NCBI GenBank assembly: GCA_900762325.1
Contig: CAAFGG010000052.1
Coordinates: 1-64,000, forward strand
DNA: 64,000 nt
Origin: an uncultured Collinsella sp.
GTDB lineage: Bacteria; Actinomycetota; Coriobacteriia; Coriobacteriales; Coriobacteriaceae
Direction of reading: 5' to 3'
Position numbers and translations under genes: made by a program. Below, one piece after another: positions 42,385 to 50,928 of the stretch (position 1 is its first letter; every line of letters starts with the position of its first letter). Below the pieces are notes generated by a model. That model saw nothing but the letters and a program-made list of their open reading frames with translations. It did not search any database and was not told the origin of the DNA.

Positions 42385-42765
42385 ATGACCACAACAGCCG
42401 CTCAGATCAACGTACGTCTCGATGCCGATCTTAAAAGGAGTGGGGACGCCGCTCTCTCCAGGGCCGGTATGACGCCGAGCCAAGCGGTACGAGCGCTCTG
42501 GCAGCTTGCGGCGTCGCTGGCCGATCGCCCCGGTGCGCTCGAGGATATCCTGCTGCCCAGTCGTGCCCGGGCGGAACAGCGCGAGCGCGAAAAGGTCGCC
42601 AAACATAAGCTCGAGCTCATGGATCAGGGGTCGAAGCTGTTCGCTGCCGCTTGCCGTGAGTCGGGAATCGATATGGTCAAGGCTCAGCCATCGGACGACG
42701 AAGAGCTCAAACGGAATGCCTATGCGGATCGCTACGGCGAGAAGATGAGCTGGCTCTATGAGTGA
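42385..42765 (+). CDS. RelB/DinJ-type ribbon-helix-helix antitoxin
   Basis: 126 residues. N-terminal TAAQINVRLDADLKRSGDAA followed by GMTPSQAVRALWQLAA is the RelB/DinJ ribbon-helix-helix. The C-terminal 70 residues are charged and end EKMSWLYE, likely the toxin-wrapping tail. AAGGAGG precedes the ATG. It overlaps the PIN gene by eight bases, as usual for coupled TA pairs. Confidence 0.85.
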   Translation: MTTTAAQINVRLDADLKRSGDAALSRAGMTPSQAVRALWQLAASLADRPGALEDILLPSRARAEQREREKVAKHKLELMDQGSKLFAAACRESGIDMVKAQPSDDEELKRNAYADRYGEKMSWLYE

Positions 42766-43252
42766 GGCTCCAAAGCGCATCTTGGTTGACACCAACGTGT
42801 GGCTCGATTACTTCATTCCCTCACGACGTGGTCGTTCGGTGGCGATCGAGTTTTTACGCGATGCATGCACGGCGCAGGTGGATTTGCTGTATGCGGCGAC
42901 ATCGTCCAAAGACCTGTTCTATTTGATTTCAAGCGAACATAAGGCATGGTATCGACGAGAGCACGGTTCGCTTTCCCAGTATGCCGCTACGGCAGCGACA
43001 TCGCTTGCATGGGATTGTCTTAGCGTGCTGTCGCAGCTTGCTACGCCAGTGCCCTGTGACCTGAGCGACATATGGATGGCGAGCAGGCAGCGTGAACTCC
43101 ATAGCGATTACGAAGACGATTTAATCATTGCGGCAGCGATACGCGCTCAGGCGGATCTACTGGTCACCAACGATGTCAAACTCTGTTCACACGCACCCGT
43201 CGCAGCAATGAACGTCGAAAACGCAAGAAACTATCTAACAACGCTTAAATAG
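42758..43252 (+). CDS. PIN-domain ribonuclease toxin (VapC-like)
   Basis: 164 residues. PIN motif ILVDTNVWLDYF supplies the first Asp; further acidic residues are in SSKDLFYLI, SDYEDDLIIAAA and VTNDVKL. It should cleave RNA in a metal-dependent way. It is coupled to the RHH antitoxin by an ATGAGTGA overlap. RelB/DinJ antitoxins more often pair with RelE-fold toxins, so this is a mixed pair. Confidence 0.87.
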   Translation: MSEAPKRILVDTNVWLDYFIPSRRGRSVAIEFLRDACTAQVDLLYAATSSKDLFYLISSEHKAWYRREHGSLSQYAATAATSLAWDCLSVLSQLATPVPCDLSDIWMASRQRELHSDYEDDLIIAAAIRAQADLLVTNDVKLCSHAPVAAMNVENARNYLTTLK

Positions 43253-43305
43253 CTCTAAACCTCACTGGCCGAACAAAAGTCAGCGAGAGCTCGCAGCGTC
43301 GAGGG

Positions 43306-43333
43306 GTTCCGGCGTTTGGTAAAACGCCGGAAC
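43306..43333. terminator. Bidirectional stem-loop between convergent genes
   Basis: GTTCCGGCGTTT / AAACGCCGGAAC with a four-base loop, placed between the PIN toxin and the hydroxyacid dehydrogenase 3' ends. Confidence 0.6.
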
Positions 43334-43336
43334 AAT

Positions 43337-44272
43337 CTAGTGCTCGATCCAACAACGTAAAGTTTCGCCGGCTTGCAGATGACGCAGGTTCTCCGCGGCG
43401 ATGTCGACGACGTTGTTGAGCGTGGCGGCTAGGTGGAACCAGCCCGAGACGTGCGGCGTGATGAGCATGTTGGGCGCATCCCACAGGGCGCTTGTCTCAG
43501 GCAGCGGCTCGGGGTCGGTGACGTCGACCGCGGCGCCGGCGAGATGTTCCGATTCCAGAGCGGCAACCAAGTCGTCGGCGACCACAAGATCGCCGCGGCC
43601 GCCGTTGGCAAAGAAGGCACCCGGTTTCATCGCGGCGAAGAACTCGGCGTTCGCCAGGCCGCGGGTCTCGGGTGTGCTCGGCATAAAGGATGCAACGATG
43701 TCGGCCTCGGCCAGGCGCTCGGGCAGGGCATCCATGCCGTCCATGTCCTCAAACACAATAGGGTAGACGAGTGGATGGCGCTTGATGCCGCGGACGTGTG
43801 CGCCCATGCTGCGGCAGAGCGTGGCAAAGTGGCCGCCGATATCGCCCGCGCCCAGCACCAGCACGTTGGCATTTTTGAGCGAGGTGACCGGGCCCAAGTC
43901 CTCCCAGCGATGCTCGCGCTGCAGGTCCTGGTAGCCGGGCAGGCGCTTCATCATTGACAGCACCATGGCAAACATGTGCTCGCTTACGGCCTGACCGTAG
44001 GCGCCGATCGAGCAAGACAGCTTGGCGTCAGCCGGCACGGTGCCAGCAGCAAGGTAGTCGTCATAGCCGGCGGTCTGCAATTGCAACAGCTGGAGATGCT
44101 CGCATGCCGTGAGCATGTCAGGGTCGATGTTGCCCAGGATCACGTCGGCATCGGCGACCTGCTTGCGCGTGGCGGCGTCGGCGCTCGTGTAGATAAAGTC
44201 TTCGCCCGGAGCGCTCGACTCAAGAATTGCGCGATGGCGATTGTTGACGGGCAACAAAACCAGGATGTTCAC
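43337..44272 (-). CDS. D-isomer-specific 2-hydroxyacid dehydrogenase
   Basis: 311 residues. NAD loop VLVLGAGDIGGHFA at about 136-149; catalytic Arg in NGGRGDLV, Glu in DPEPLPE and His in TPHVSGW. The Cys-containing N-terminal domain is otherwise typical. It reduces a 2-keto acid or oxidises a D-2-hydroxy acid; lactate, glycerate or hydroxyisocaproate types cannot be told apart here. Transcribed alone, after palindrome copy e. Confidence 0.9.
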   Translation of the reverse strand: MNILVLLPVNNRHRAILESSAPGEDFIYTSADAATRKQVADADVILGNIDPDMLTACEHLQLLQLQTAGYDDYLAAGTVPADAKLSCSIGAYGQAVSEHMFAMVLSMMKRLPGYQDLQREHRWEDLGPVTSLKNANVLVLGAGDIGGHFATLCRSMGAHVRGIKRHPLVYPIVFEDMDGMDALPERLAEADIVASFMPSTPETRGLANAEFFAAMKPGAFFANGGRGDLVVADDLVAALESEHLAGAAVDVTDPEPLPETSALWDAPNMLITPHVSGWFHLAATLNNVVDIAAENLRHLQAGETLRCWIEH

Positions 44273-44290
44273 AAGCAGTCCTCTCCGCTC

Positions 44291-44332
44291 AACCTACCAA
44301 AAAGGGACAGGTTTATTTTGGCAGGTTATATC
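44291..44332. repeat. GGGACAGGTTT palindrome, copy e
   Basis: AACCTACCAAAA-AGGGACAGGTTTA-TTTTGGCAGGTTATATC. It lies 18 bases upstream of the hydroxyacid dehydrogenase start, unlike copies a, c and d which sit at stop codons. Confidence 0.65.
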
Positions 44333-44349
44333 AGGCAAAACGTTCAAAC

Positions 44350-44393
44350 AAAAACGCCGGATGCAAGACGAGCGTGCCCGTCAGCATCCGGCG
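44350..44393 (-). terminator. Rho-independent terminator after methionine aminopeptidase
   Basis: CGCCGGATGC / GCATCCGGCG with a 19-base loop; on the minus strand it is followed by TTTTTGTTTG. Confidence 0.8.
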
Positions 44394-44402
44394 CATCCAC
44401 GG

Positions 44403-45290
44403 CTACCAGCTCAGCAGCTCGTAGCCGTCCTCGGTCACCACGAGCTGTACCTCGCACTGGGCCGAATCGCTGCCGTCCTTGGTGCGCACGCACCAGCCGT
44501 CGCCCTTGCTGATCTTGATGTCGGGCGCTCCGGCGTTGACCATGGGCTCGATGGTAAAGACCATGCCCGGCACCATGATGGTGTCCACATCGGGCGCCTC
44601 GGTGGTAAAGCCCACAAACGGGTCCTCGTGGAATTCCTTACCGATGCCGTGTCCGCCGTACTCGCGCACCACGCTAAAACCGGCGTCCTCGACCGTCTTT
44701 TGCACGGCCTCGGCCATGACGGAGAGCGGCAGCCATGGCTTGACGGCTGCCAGACCCGCCTCCACGCTGGCGCGGGTGACGTCGACCAGGCGCTGGCGCT
44801 CGGCCGAGACTTCGCCGATGCAGAACATGCGGCTCGAGTCGCTAAAGTAGCCGTCTAGGATTGTGGAGCAGTCCACGTTGATGATGTCGCCCTCGTGCAG
44901 CACGTCCGTATCGCAGGGGATACCGTGGCAGACCACATCATTGATTGAGGTGCACACGCTCTTGGGGTAGCCCTCGTAGTTGAGGTCGGCCGGCGTGCCA
45001 CCGTGCTCGACGGTGTAGTCGTAGACCATCTGGTCGATCTGGTTGGTGGTCATGCCCGCGGCGATGCGCTCGCCTACGTAGTCGAGCACGCCCACGTTGA
45101 TGGCGGCGGAGCGCTTGATGCCCTCGATGTCGGCGGGCGTCTTGTAGAGCGTACGGGGCAGAACCTCCCAGCCCTCCTCCCACAGGCGCTCGAGGCGCTC
45201 GTCGAAGGCGCTGTGACATTTCTTATATTTCTTGCCGCTGCCGCACCAGCAAGCGTCGTTGCGGCCGGGCACGGGTCCTTTGTCATACAT
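44403..45290 (-). CDS. map: Type I methionine aminopeptidase with N-terminal SEC-C zinc motif
   Basis: 295 residues. SEC-C motif DACWCGSGKKYKKCH at 12-26, then the MetAP fold: VCHGIP, NVDCSTILDGYFSDSSR (two metal Asp), GHGIGKEFHEDP (metal His), FTIEPMV (Glu) and QCEVQLVV (Glu). The zinc motif probably anchors it near the ribosome exit. GAAAG precedes ATG. Transcribed singly with a strong terminator. Confidence 0.95.
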   Translation of the reverse strand: MYDKGPVPGRNDACWCGSGKKYKKCHSAFDERLERLWEEGWEVLPRTLYKTPADIEGIKRSAAINVGVLDYVGERIAAGMTTNQIDQMVYDYTVEHGGTPADLNYEGYPKSVCTSINDVVCHGIPCDTDVLHEGDIINVDCSTILDGYFSDSSRMFCIGEVSAERQRLVDVTRASVEAGLAAVKPWLPLSVMAEAVQKTVEDAGFSVVREYGGHGIGKEFHEDPFVGFTTEAPDVDTIMVPGMVFTIEPMVNAGAPDIKISKGDGWCVRTKDGSDSAQCEVQLVVTEDGYELLSW

Positions 45291-45382
45291 GGCTAACTTC
45301 CTTTCATCCGCAGCTAGTATAGCCCACCCGCAGACCAGCTCATTTGGGATGGGGCTAATTTAGCTGCTGGCGGGCGGCCGCG

Positions 45383-46159
45383 CTAGTAGCTCACCTGGCA
45401 GGGAATACCGAGGGCGCGCACGCGCGCGGCAATGGCGTCGAGTACCTCGGGCACTGCTTTGGCAAGGCCGGCGATCGGTGTTTCGCGCGCCACCGTGTAG
45501 ATGGTCGCCTCCTGCGGGCGAATGCGCTCAAGCGCCGCGAGCCAGGGGGCAACGTACTCCTCGCCGGTGTTGTCGATGGGCTTGCCCTGATACTCGCCGG
45601 TCAAAAAGATCGTCTGGATAATAACGTGACCGTCAAAGCTTGCGAACGTCTCGATCTGGTGCTCGACGTCATAGGGGCCAACAGGCTGGTCGAGCAGCTG
45701 GATAAACGCCGGGTCGACGGTATCGAGCTTAAGAATGTTGTCGTCGACCATCATGAGCGCGTCGTGCACCTCGGGGCGGTCGGCGCGCGTGCCGTTGGAG
45801 AGCACGGCGATCTTGGAGTTTGGGGCAAGCTCGTCGCGCAGCGCGACGGCGCCGGCGATGGCCTGCGGAAACTCCGGTGCGGCGGTGGGCTCGCCGTTGC
45901 CTGCGAAGGTGATCACATCGGGGAGTTCGCCCTCGGCTGCCATCTCGCGCAGCTTTGCCTCGAGCGCGTCGAGTACCACGGCAGCTGTGTTGTACGGCTC
46001 ATGGCAGGGGCGCTCGGCGTTGAGGCCGTTTTCGCAGTAAATGCAGTCGAACGTGCAGATTTTGCCGCTGGCCGGCATCATGTTGACGCCGAGCGAGAGA
46101 CCAAGGCGACGGCTGCGAACAGGCCCAAAGATGGGGCTGGCATTCAAAAACGTAGACAT
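45383..46159 (-). CDS. Radical SAM protein (COG0731-type)
   Basis: 258 residues. MSTFLNASPIFGPVRSRRLG then CTFDCIYCENG supplies the CxxxCxxC cluster site; TFAGNGEPTAAPEFP is the SAM-binding GGE-like strand. ATG 46159 is chosen because GAGGAG lies nine bases upstream; an in-frame ATG at 46165 is only three bases from it. The open frame extends far upstream to 46753 but that part overlaps the divergent hydrolase and is not coding. It resembles wyosine-type/NifB-related Fe-S oxidoreductases of unknown substrate. Confidence 0.88.
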   Translation of the reverse strand: MSTFLNASPIFGPVRSRRLGLSLGVNMMPASGKICTFDCIYCENGLNAERPCHEPYNTAAVVLDALEAKLREMAAEGELPDVITFAGNGEPTAAPEFPQAIAGAVALRDELAPNSKIAVLSNGTRADRPEVHDALMMVDDNILKLDTVDPAFIQLLDQPVGPYDVEHQIETFASFDGHVIIQTIFLTGEYQGKPIDNTGEEYVAPWLAALERIRPQEATIYTVARETPIAGLAKAVPEVLDAIAARVRALGIPCQVSY

Positions 46160-46384
46160 AGGCATATGCTCCTCAAGACAATTGTGCCTAAGCATAGCAT
46201 CGGCTCCAAAGCAAGGTGTGGGCTCTTGCTTTACAAGTTTCGTTTTTTCACGTCGCTCATGATGTCGTGCCATGAAAAGCCTCGGGTCGGGTAAAGTTAA
46301 TCTGTTAACAAGGTGTAAAGCAATGCGGGTCCATCCAACCGTGCTGACGTGCAACTGGATGAGCATTGATGATGGGGGCACAAC

Positions 46385-47182
46385 ATGGATTTTACGGTCG
46401 AGAATGCAGGCACCACAATTGCCTGTCGCGAATATGCCGACCCGGATGTGTCGCCTGATGCTCCTGCCTTGGTGTGCGTGCACGGCGCTTGTGTCGACGG
46501 TACATTTTTCGACGGAATCGCTTGTGAGCTCAGTCGCAACTACCGCGTAATTGCCTACGACCGCCGCGGCTGTGGTGGCAGCAGCGATGCGGCTGACGGC
46601 AGCTATGATCTTGCCGCTCAGGCCGCCGATCTGCAAGCCGTGATCGAACACGTTGGCGCTCCGACAAATGTGCTTGCGCACAGCGCCGGTACGTTGGTGG
46701 CGCTGGAGCTTCTTCGTACCGAACCCCATCTCGTCGACCGTGCGATTCTGCATGAGCCGGCTGTGTCGGCCGAAGGCGTCGGCATGGGCGCAGCTCCGGT
46801 TTTGCTCGATATGATTGCGGCTGGAAAGGTTTCAAGGGCGCTCCGGCTTTTCTTGGGAGCCCTCGGCGACTTGGACCCCGAGGCTCCTGGAACGACCGAA
46901 GCAGAAGCCAAGCATGCCCTGCGCAACGGCCGCAGTTTCATGGCAAACGAATACGGGATTACTATGACCTGCGTTCCCGATTGGGATAGCGTTCGCGCGT
47001 CAAAAACGGTGGCCGCCGTGCTCCTGGGCGAGCTCTCGATTGGCACGCCCCGTGAGGCTGGTACGCGAGCGGCTGCCGAATATCTCGATTGTCTTCTCGT
47101 GACGATCCCGGGCGCGCATAACGGTCTGCGCGATCGCCCGGCAGCGGCTGCCCGGGCTGTCCGTGGCATCCTGGGGTTCTAA
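46385..47182 (+). CDS. Alpha/beta-fold hydrolase
   Basis: 265 residues. Oxyanion VCVHGACVDG, then AYDRRGCGGSS, nucleophile Ser in LAHSAGTLVA (near 100) and a late His in IPGAHNGLRDRP. Lid region around 130-190. Specific substrate unknown. Divergent from the radical SAM gene over a 225-base gap (46160-46384). Confidence 0.88.
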   Translation: MDFTVENAGTTIACREYADPDVSPDAPALVCVHGACVDGTFFDGIACELSRNYRVIAYDRRGCGGSSDAADGSYDLAAQAADLQAVIEHVGAPTNVLAHSAGTLVALELLRTEPHLVDRAILHEPAVSAEGVGMGAAPVLLDMIAAGKVSRALRLFLGALGDLDPEAPGTTEAEAKHALRNGRSFMANEYGITMTCVPDWDSVRASKTVAAVLLGELSIGTPREAGTRAAAEYLDCLLVTIPGAHNGLRDRPAAAARAVRGILGF

Positions 47183-47329
47183 CACCCGCAATGGCTAAAG
47201 CAGGCTTCACCCGCAAACGTTTCGGCCGTGTTAACAAATGTGCTCAAAACCTCACGTCTGCGACTTCAATCGCGCCGCCTGCCAACTCATAAAAATGTAA
47301 CAGCATTCACGTACTTACCTGCATCGACA

Positions 47330-47347
47330 AGGTGTTACCCTTGTAGC
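47330..47347. promoter_or_regulatory. Short inverted repeat upstream of the HD-GYP gene
   Basis: ACAAGG-TGTTAC-CCTTGT, about 47 bases before the start of the signalling gene. Possible operator; the rest of 47183-47393 shows no gene. Confidence 0.3.
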
Positions 47348-47393
47348 ATTTGGAACCCACCGCTACCATGCGAAACTATCGAAAGGGCCCCAT

Positions 47394-49274
47394 ATGCTCA
47401 ATAATCACGAGGTCAATCTAACCGACGAGGAGGCTGCCGCTGAGGTCGCCCGCGTCGCGAAGACCTACCCCGTGGTGCGTTTGCTGTCGGCCGATCAGAT
47501 TAAGAGCGAGCCTAACTGCTTGCTCGCCGGCGATCGCTGCCCTTGTCTGCGTCAGTCGAGTCTTGAGGCTTTGGCAGACTCCGATGAGGTGTCGGAGCAA
47601 CTGCTCAATGATGGCACTGAGTACCGCGCCCGTCTACGCCCTCTGAAGGTCGAGGGCGAGCCTCACGTCTTGCTGATGGTGCGTCCGATTGATGAGCAAG
47701 AGGCCGCGGAAGAGGACCTTGTCTACACCGACGTGCTGACGAGCGTGCGCAATCGCCGATATTACGAGGAAAAGCTTCGCAGCGCCCGCATGAATGCCGG
47801 CGTTGCGATGATCGACGTTGATGATTTTAGGGCCTTCAACGATACGTGTGGCCGTCATGCCGGCGACCTTGCGCTCGGTGCTGTGGCGACAGCCATACGC
47901 AGCGGAATTCGTTCGACTGACGAGCTTGTGCGCTATGGCTGCGACAAGTTTGTGGTTGTCATGCCCAATATTCCCTCCGATGACTTCACCCGTCGCCTGC
48001 ATCAGGTGTCCGATGCCGTTCATTCCACGATTATTCCGGGCCATGAGTACGTGAGCTTGACGGCATGTGTTGGTGGCGTTCGCATTCATGGCGAGACGGT
48101 CGATGAGGGCGTTGGCCGCGCTGCTCAGTTACTGAGCCGCGCTAAGGCAAAAGCCGGTACGGTCGTGACCGATGCCGATTCCATCGAGGCCTTCCAAAGC
48201 GAAAAGCCTTTGGTGCTTATCGCCGATGACTCCGAGATGAACCGAGCCATTCTCAGCGAGATGCTCAAGGACGAGCATTGCATCCTCGAGGCCGATAACG
48301 GTCGTGCGGCGCTCGACATGGTCGACCGCTATGGCGATGAGTTGTCGCTCGTGCTGTTGGACATTGTGATGCCGGGCATAAGCGGCTTTGAGGTGCTGGC
48401 CGATCTGTCGCGCCGATCGGGTATCGATAATCTGCCTGTCATCATGATTTCGAGCGAAGATTCCGATGATACGGTTCTGCGCGCGTACGAGCTGGGCGCC
48501 TCGGACTATATCAACCGCCCGTTTGACTCCCGTGTCGTGCGCCGCCGCGTAAGCAACACCATCCGCCTGTACGCCAAACAGCGCCGCCTGACGAACCTGC
48601 TGTCCCAACAGTACAACGAGCGCGTCAAGAACAGTCGCATGCTCATCGACATCATGGCCGGCGTCATGGAGCTTCGCAACGGCGAGAGCGGTAGGCACGT
48701 TACGAACATCGAAAAGCTGACCGAGCTGCTGCTTGGCTATCTGGTCCAGCGTAGCGGCACGATCTTCCTCGACAATGAGGAACGCTCCACGATCGCCCTG
48801 GCTTCGGCGCTGCACGATATCGGCAAGATGTCGATTGACGATGCGATCCTCAACAAGCCCGGGCGCCTCACGCCCGAGGAATTCGAGATTATGAAGACGC
48901 ATACCACGATTGGCGCCAACATGCTGCTCGAGCTGGGCAGCCATCACGCCGGCAATGCGCTTATGGAATATGCGTACCAGATTGCGCGTTGGCATCACGA
49001 GCGCTGGGACGGCAAGGGTTATCCCGATGGCCTTAAGGGCGACGAAATTCCCATCGCCGCGCAGGTGGTTTCGGTGGCTGACGTGTACGATGCACTGACG
49101 AGCGTGCGCGTATACAAGGACGCTATCCCGCACGAGGAGGCGATCCAGATGATCCTGGACGGTAAGTGCGGCACCTTTAACCCGCTGCTGCTCGATTGCC
49201 TGCTCGAGGTGCAAGACCAAATTGCCGAGACGTTGGCACGCCCCGCCGACGTCGTCGCGTTTCCCACGATTTAG
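47394..49274 (+). CDS. Degenerate GGDEF - receiver - HD-GYP signalling protein
   Basis: 626 residues. A degenerate GGDEF domain (about 108-265) has GCDKF at 182-186 in place of GGDEF, so cyclase activity is unlikely. A receiver domain follows with D323 (LLDIVMPGIS). The HD-GYP domain (about 405-620) is intact: SGRHV, LHDIGKMSIDDAI, MKTHT, WHHERWDGKGYPDGL and DVYDALTS. It should hydrolyse cyclic-di-GMP (or a related dinucleotide) under phospho-control. The Hpt gene follows 25 bases later and could phosphorylate D323. No membrane segment. Confidence 0.92.
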   Translation: MLNNHEVNLTDEEAAAEVARVAKTYPVVRLLSADQIKSEPNCLLAGDRCPCLRQSSLEALADSDEVSEQLLNDGTEYRARLRPLKVEGEPHVLLMVRPIDEQEAAEEDLVYTDVLTSVRNRRYYEEKLRSARMNAGVAMIDVDDFRAFNDTCGRHAGDLALGAVATAIRSGIRSTDELVRYGCDKFVVVMPNIPSDDFTRRLHQVSDAVHSTIIPGHEYVSLTACVGGVRIHGETVDEGVGRAAQLLSRAKAKAGTVVTDADSIEAFQSEKPLVLIADDSEMNRAILSEMLKDEHCILEADNGRAALDMVDRYGDELSLVLLDIVMPGISGFEVLADLSRRSGIDNLPVIMISSEDSDDTVLRAYELGASDYINRPFDSRVVRRRVSNTIRLYAKQRRLTNLLSQQYNERVKNSRMLIDIMAGVMELRNGESGRHVTNIEKLTELLLGYLVQRSGTIFLDNEERSTIALASALHDIGKMSIDDAILNKPGRLTPEEFEIMKTHTTIGANMLLELGSHHAGNALMEYAYQIARWHHERWDGKGYPDGLKGDEIPIAAQVVSVADVYDALTSVRVYKDAIPHEEAIQMILDGKCGTFNPLLLDCLLEVQDQIAETLARPADVVAFPTI

Positions 49275-49298
49275 TTTGACCAAAGGAGTTTTTAATCC

Positions 49299-49655
49299 AT
49301 GATTTCCATGCGTGAGGCGTATGAGAAGATCGGCGCTAATTATGACGACGCGTGCGCTCGGCTGATGGGCGGGGAAATGCTTGCCCGCTTTGCCCTCAAG
49401 TTTTTGGATGACGAGAGCATGGACAAGCTGGAGGCCGCCATGGCGGCAGGAGACGCCGAAGGTGCGTTTATGGCAGCGCACACGCTCAAGGGCGTGAGCC
49501 AGAACCTGGGATTCGATAATCTGTACGAGCCGGCGGTCGTGGTAACCGAAGCGCTGCGCGGCGCCGATGCCGTTGACGGCGCCCGCGAGGGGATGCATGC
49601 GTTGCAGCGGCAATATGCGGCTACGATGTCGGCTCTGCGCGAGGCAGCCGAGTAA
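49299..49655 (+). CDS. Histidine phosphotransfer (Hpt) domain protein
   Basis: 118 residues, a single Hpt four-helix bundle with phospho-His H61 in AAHTLKGVSQNLGFDNL. AAAGGAG precedes ATG. It lies directly behind the HD-GYP receiver protein, with which it probably exchanges phosphate; no hybrid kinase is adjacent, so a kinase elsewhere must feed it. Confidence 0.88.
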   Translation: MISMREAYEKIGANYDDACARLMGGEMLARFALKFLDDESMDKLEAAMAAGDAEGAFMAAHTLKGVSQNLGFDNLYEPAVVVTEALRGADAVDGAREGMHALQRQYAATMSALREAAE

Positions 49656-49679
49656 GAGGCTGTGAGCCTTGATGACTAT

Positions 49680-49743
49680 GAGCGTGGATAATCTCCCGTT
49701 TTAGGCCCGGTGGCGGCCTCAAAGTGGGAGATTATCCACGCTC
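49680..49743. repeat. Palindrome with 18-base arms after the Hpt gene
   Basis: GAGCGTGGATAATCTCCC and GGGAGATTATCCACGCTC are perfect complements around a 28-base GC-rich loop. A partial arm ATCCACGCTCA recurs at 49763-49773. REP-like element or large terminator stem. Confidence 0.65.
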
Positions 49744-49885
49744 GTTCGATACGTGTCCAAAAATCCACGCTCACCCCTTCTGATTAGTGAATGGCCTATG
49801 CACACTGTCGGGGCTTTCCGCATGCAATCCATATCGTTGTTCGATAAACTGTTCGAATAACGATAGAGTCGATGAGGGTGAGTGT

Positions 49886-50446
49886 ATGTCCAACAGCGTT
49901 CAGCGTATGGCCAAGGCGGGCGAAAATATCAGGAAGCTTGGTTTTTGCATGGCAGCCGTTTTTGCAGGGATGCTCGTCGCTTTTGCCGCGTTGGTTGTTT
50001 ACGTGATCTGGTATGCGGTTGCAAACGTTGCTTCTGTCGATTCTTTCGGTGTCGTGACGCTTCTCAATGGCGGGTGCATCGTTATCCCAAGCGGACTGTG
50101 CCTGGCATTCGTCGTGGGTATTTCGCTTGTCGTTTTGTGCGGGATCAGCCGTAACATCTCGCGAGGCGTCTCGCCCTTTACCAAGACGCATGTGCGGCTT
50201 ATCCGTGTTCTCGCGCTTGCCTTTGCTGTTAACGCCGCGGTTTCGCTTGTTGGTGCCTATGGATCGGTCAATCTCACCATTGGCGGACTGGAGCTTTACA
50301 TCGTGCCTCATTCCTTCGTTATTGAGATTTGCCAAGGCGCTACCTTTGATGCGGGGTCGTTTATCGGCGCAGTTGTCTGTTTGTTTATCTCGGCGATCTG
50401 GAGTTATGCCTCGCTGCTCCAAGAGCAGTCTGACGAGCTTGTGTAG
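49886..50446 (+). CDS. DUF2975-type membrane protein
   Basis: 186 residues with four membrane helices (about 18-45, 60-90, 108-132, 150-175) and the conserved loop GISRNISRGVSPFTKTHVRL before helix 3. ATG 49886 has GAGGGTGAG upstream; an in-frame start at 49787 has none. It is followed nine bases later by a small HTH gene, the normal partner of DUF2975 proteins. Function unknown; a membrane signal-sensing partner for the HTH protein is plausible. Confidence 0.82.
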   Translation: MSNSVQRMAKAGENIRKLGFCMAAVFAGMLVAFAALVVYVIWYAVANVASVDSFGVVTLLNGGCIVIPSGLCLAFVVGISLVVLCGISRNISRGVSPFTKTHVRLIRVLALAFAVNAAVSLVGAYGSVNLTIGGLELYIVPHSFVIEICQGATFDAGSFIGAVVCLFISAIWSYASLLQEQSDELV

Positions 50447-50454
50447 GAGGAAAC

Positions 50455-50784
50455 ATGAGCTATCTCATCATCGAGCTTGAGACGCAGCTGCTTAAGACCG
50501 GAAAGACCAGTGCTGATCTGATTCGGGCGACGGGGCATACTCCGGCTAATATTTCAAAGCTTAGAAACGGAAAGATAAAAGCTATTCGCCTAAAGACGCT
50601 CCTCGATATCTGTGATGAGCTTGATTGTCAACCGGGAGATATTATTCAGCGCGTGAGTGAGAAAGAGCTTGAGGAACTTATTGTTGAGCGTGCAAAAAAC
50701 GTTGTGAGGCAGATGCGGGATGGCGGAGGCAACGAGGCGTCGCTTCCGACATCAGTCTTCGCTGTCGATTTGAGCGACGAGTAG
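50455..50784 (+). CDS. Small Xre/YozG-like HTH protein
   Basis: 109 residues. A Cro/Xre HTH covers 10-65: LLKTGKTSADLIRATGHTPA, NISKLRNGK, then LLDICDELDCQPGDII, which is the YozG-type layout. A charged tail follows. AGGAGG is close to the ATG. Operon partner of the DUF2975 gene; a good terminator follows. Confidence 0.88.
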   Translation: MSYLIIELETQLLKTGKTSADLIRATGHTPANISKLRNGKIKAIRLKTLLDICDELDCQPGDIIQRVSEKELEELIVERAKNVVRQMRDGGGNEASLPTSVFAVDLSDE

Positions 50785-50824
50785 CTTAAGGCGAACAACT
50801 AAAACGAAATATCAGCGTGAAGGG

Positions 50825-50853
50825 ACCCGTGTCTAACACGGGTTCTTTCTTTT
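50825..50853 (+). terminator. Rho-independent terminator after the DUF2975-HTH pair
   Basis: ACCCGTGT-CTA-ACACGGGT followed by TCTTTCTTTT. Confidence 0.85.
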
Positions 50854-50861
50854 AGATTATC

Positions 50862-50911
50862 TTGACAAATATGAGTTATCGAAAAACAATAACAACTATG
50901 GAAAACGATAA
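50862..50911 (+). promoter_or_regulatory. Promoter region of the ABC-2 operon with TTATCG/CGATAA inverted ends
   Basis: TTGACA at 50862-50867 is a good -35, but no consensus -10 is clear in the AT-rich stretch that follows. TTATCG (50876-50881) and CGATAA (50906-50911) are inverted copies 24 bases apart, a possible operator. Confidence 0.35.
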
Positions 50912-50928
50912 AGTAAAGAAGGAACGAT

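Noticed and set aside
46160..46753. N-terminal extension of the radical SAM protein by about 200 codons
   Set aside because: It overlaps the divergent alpha/beta hydrolase gene and has no radical SAM homology; GAGGAG near 46170 supports a start at 46159.
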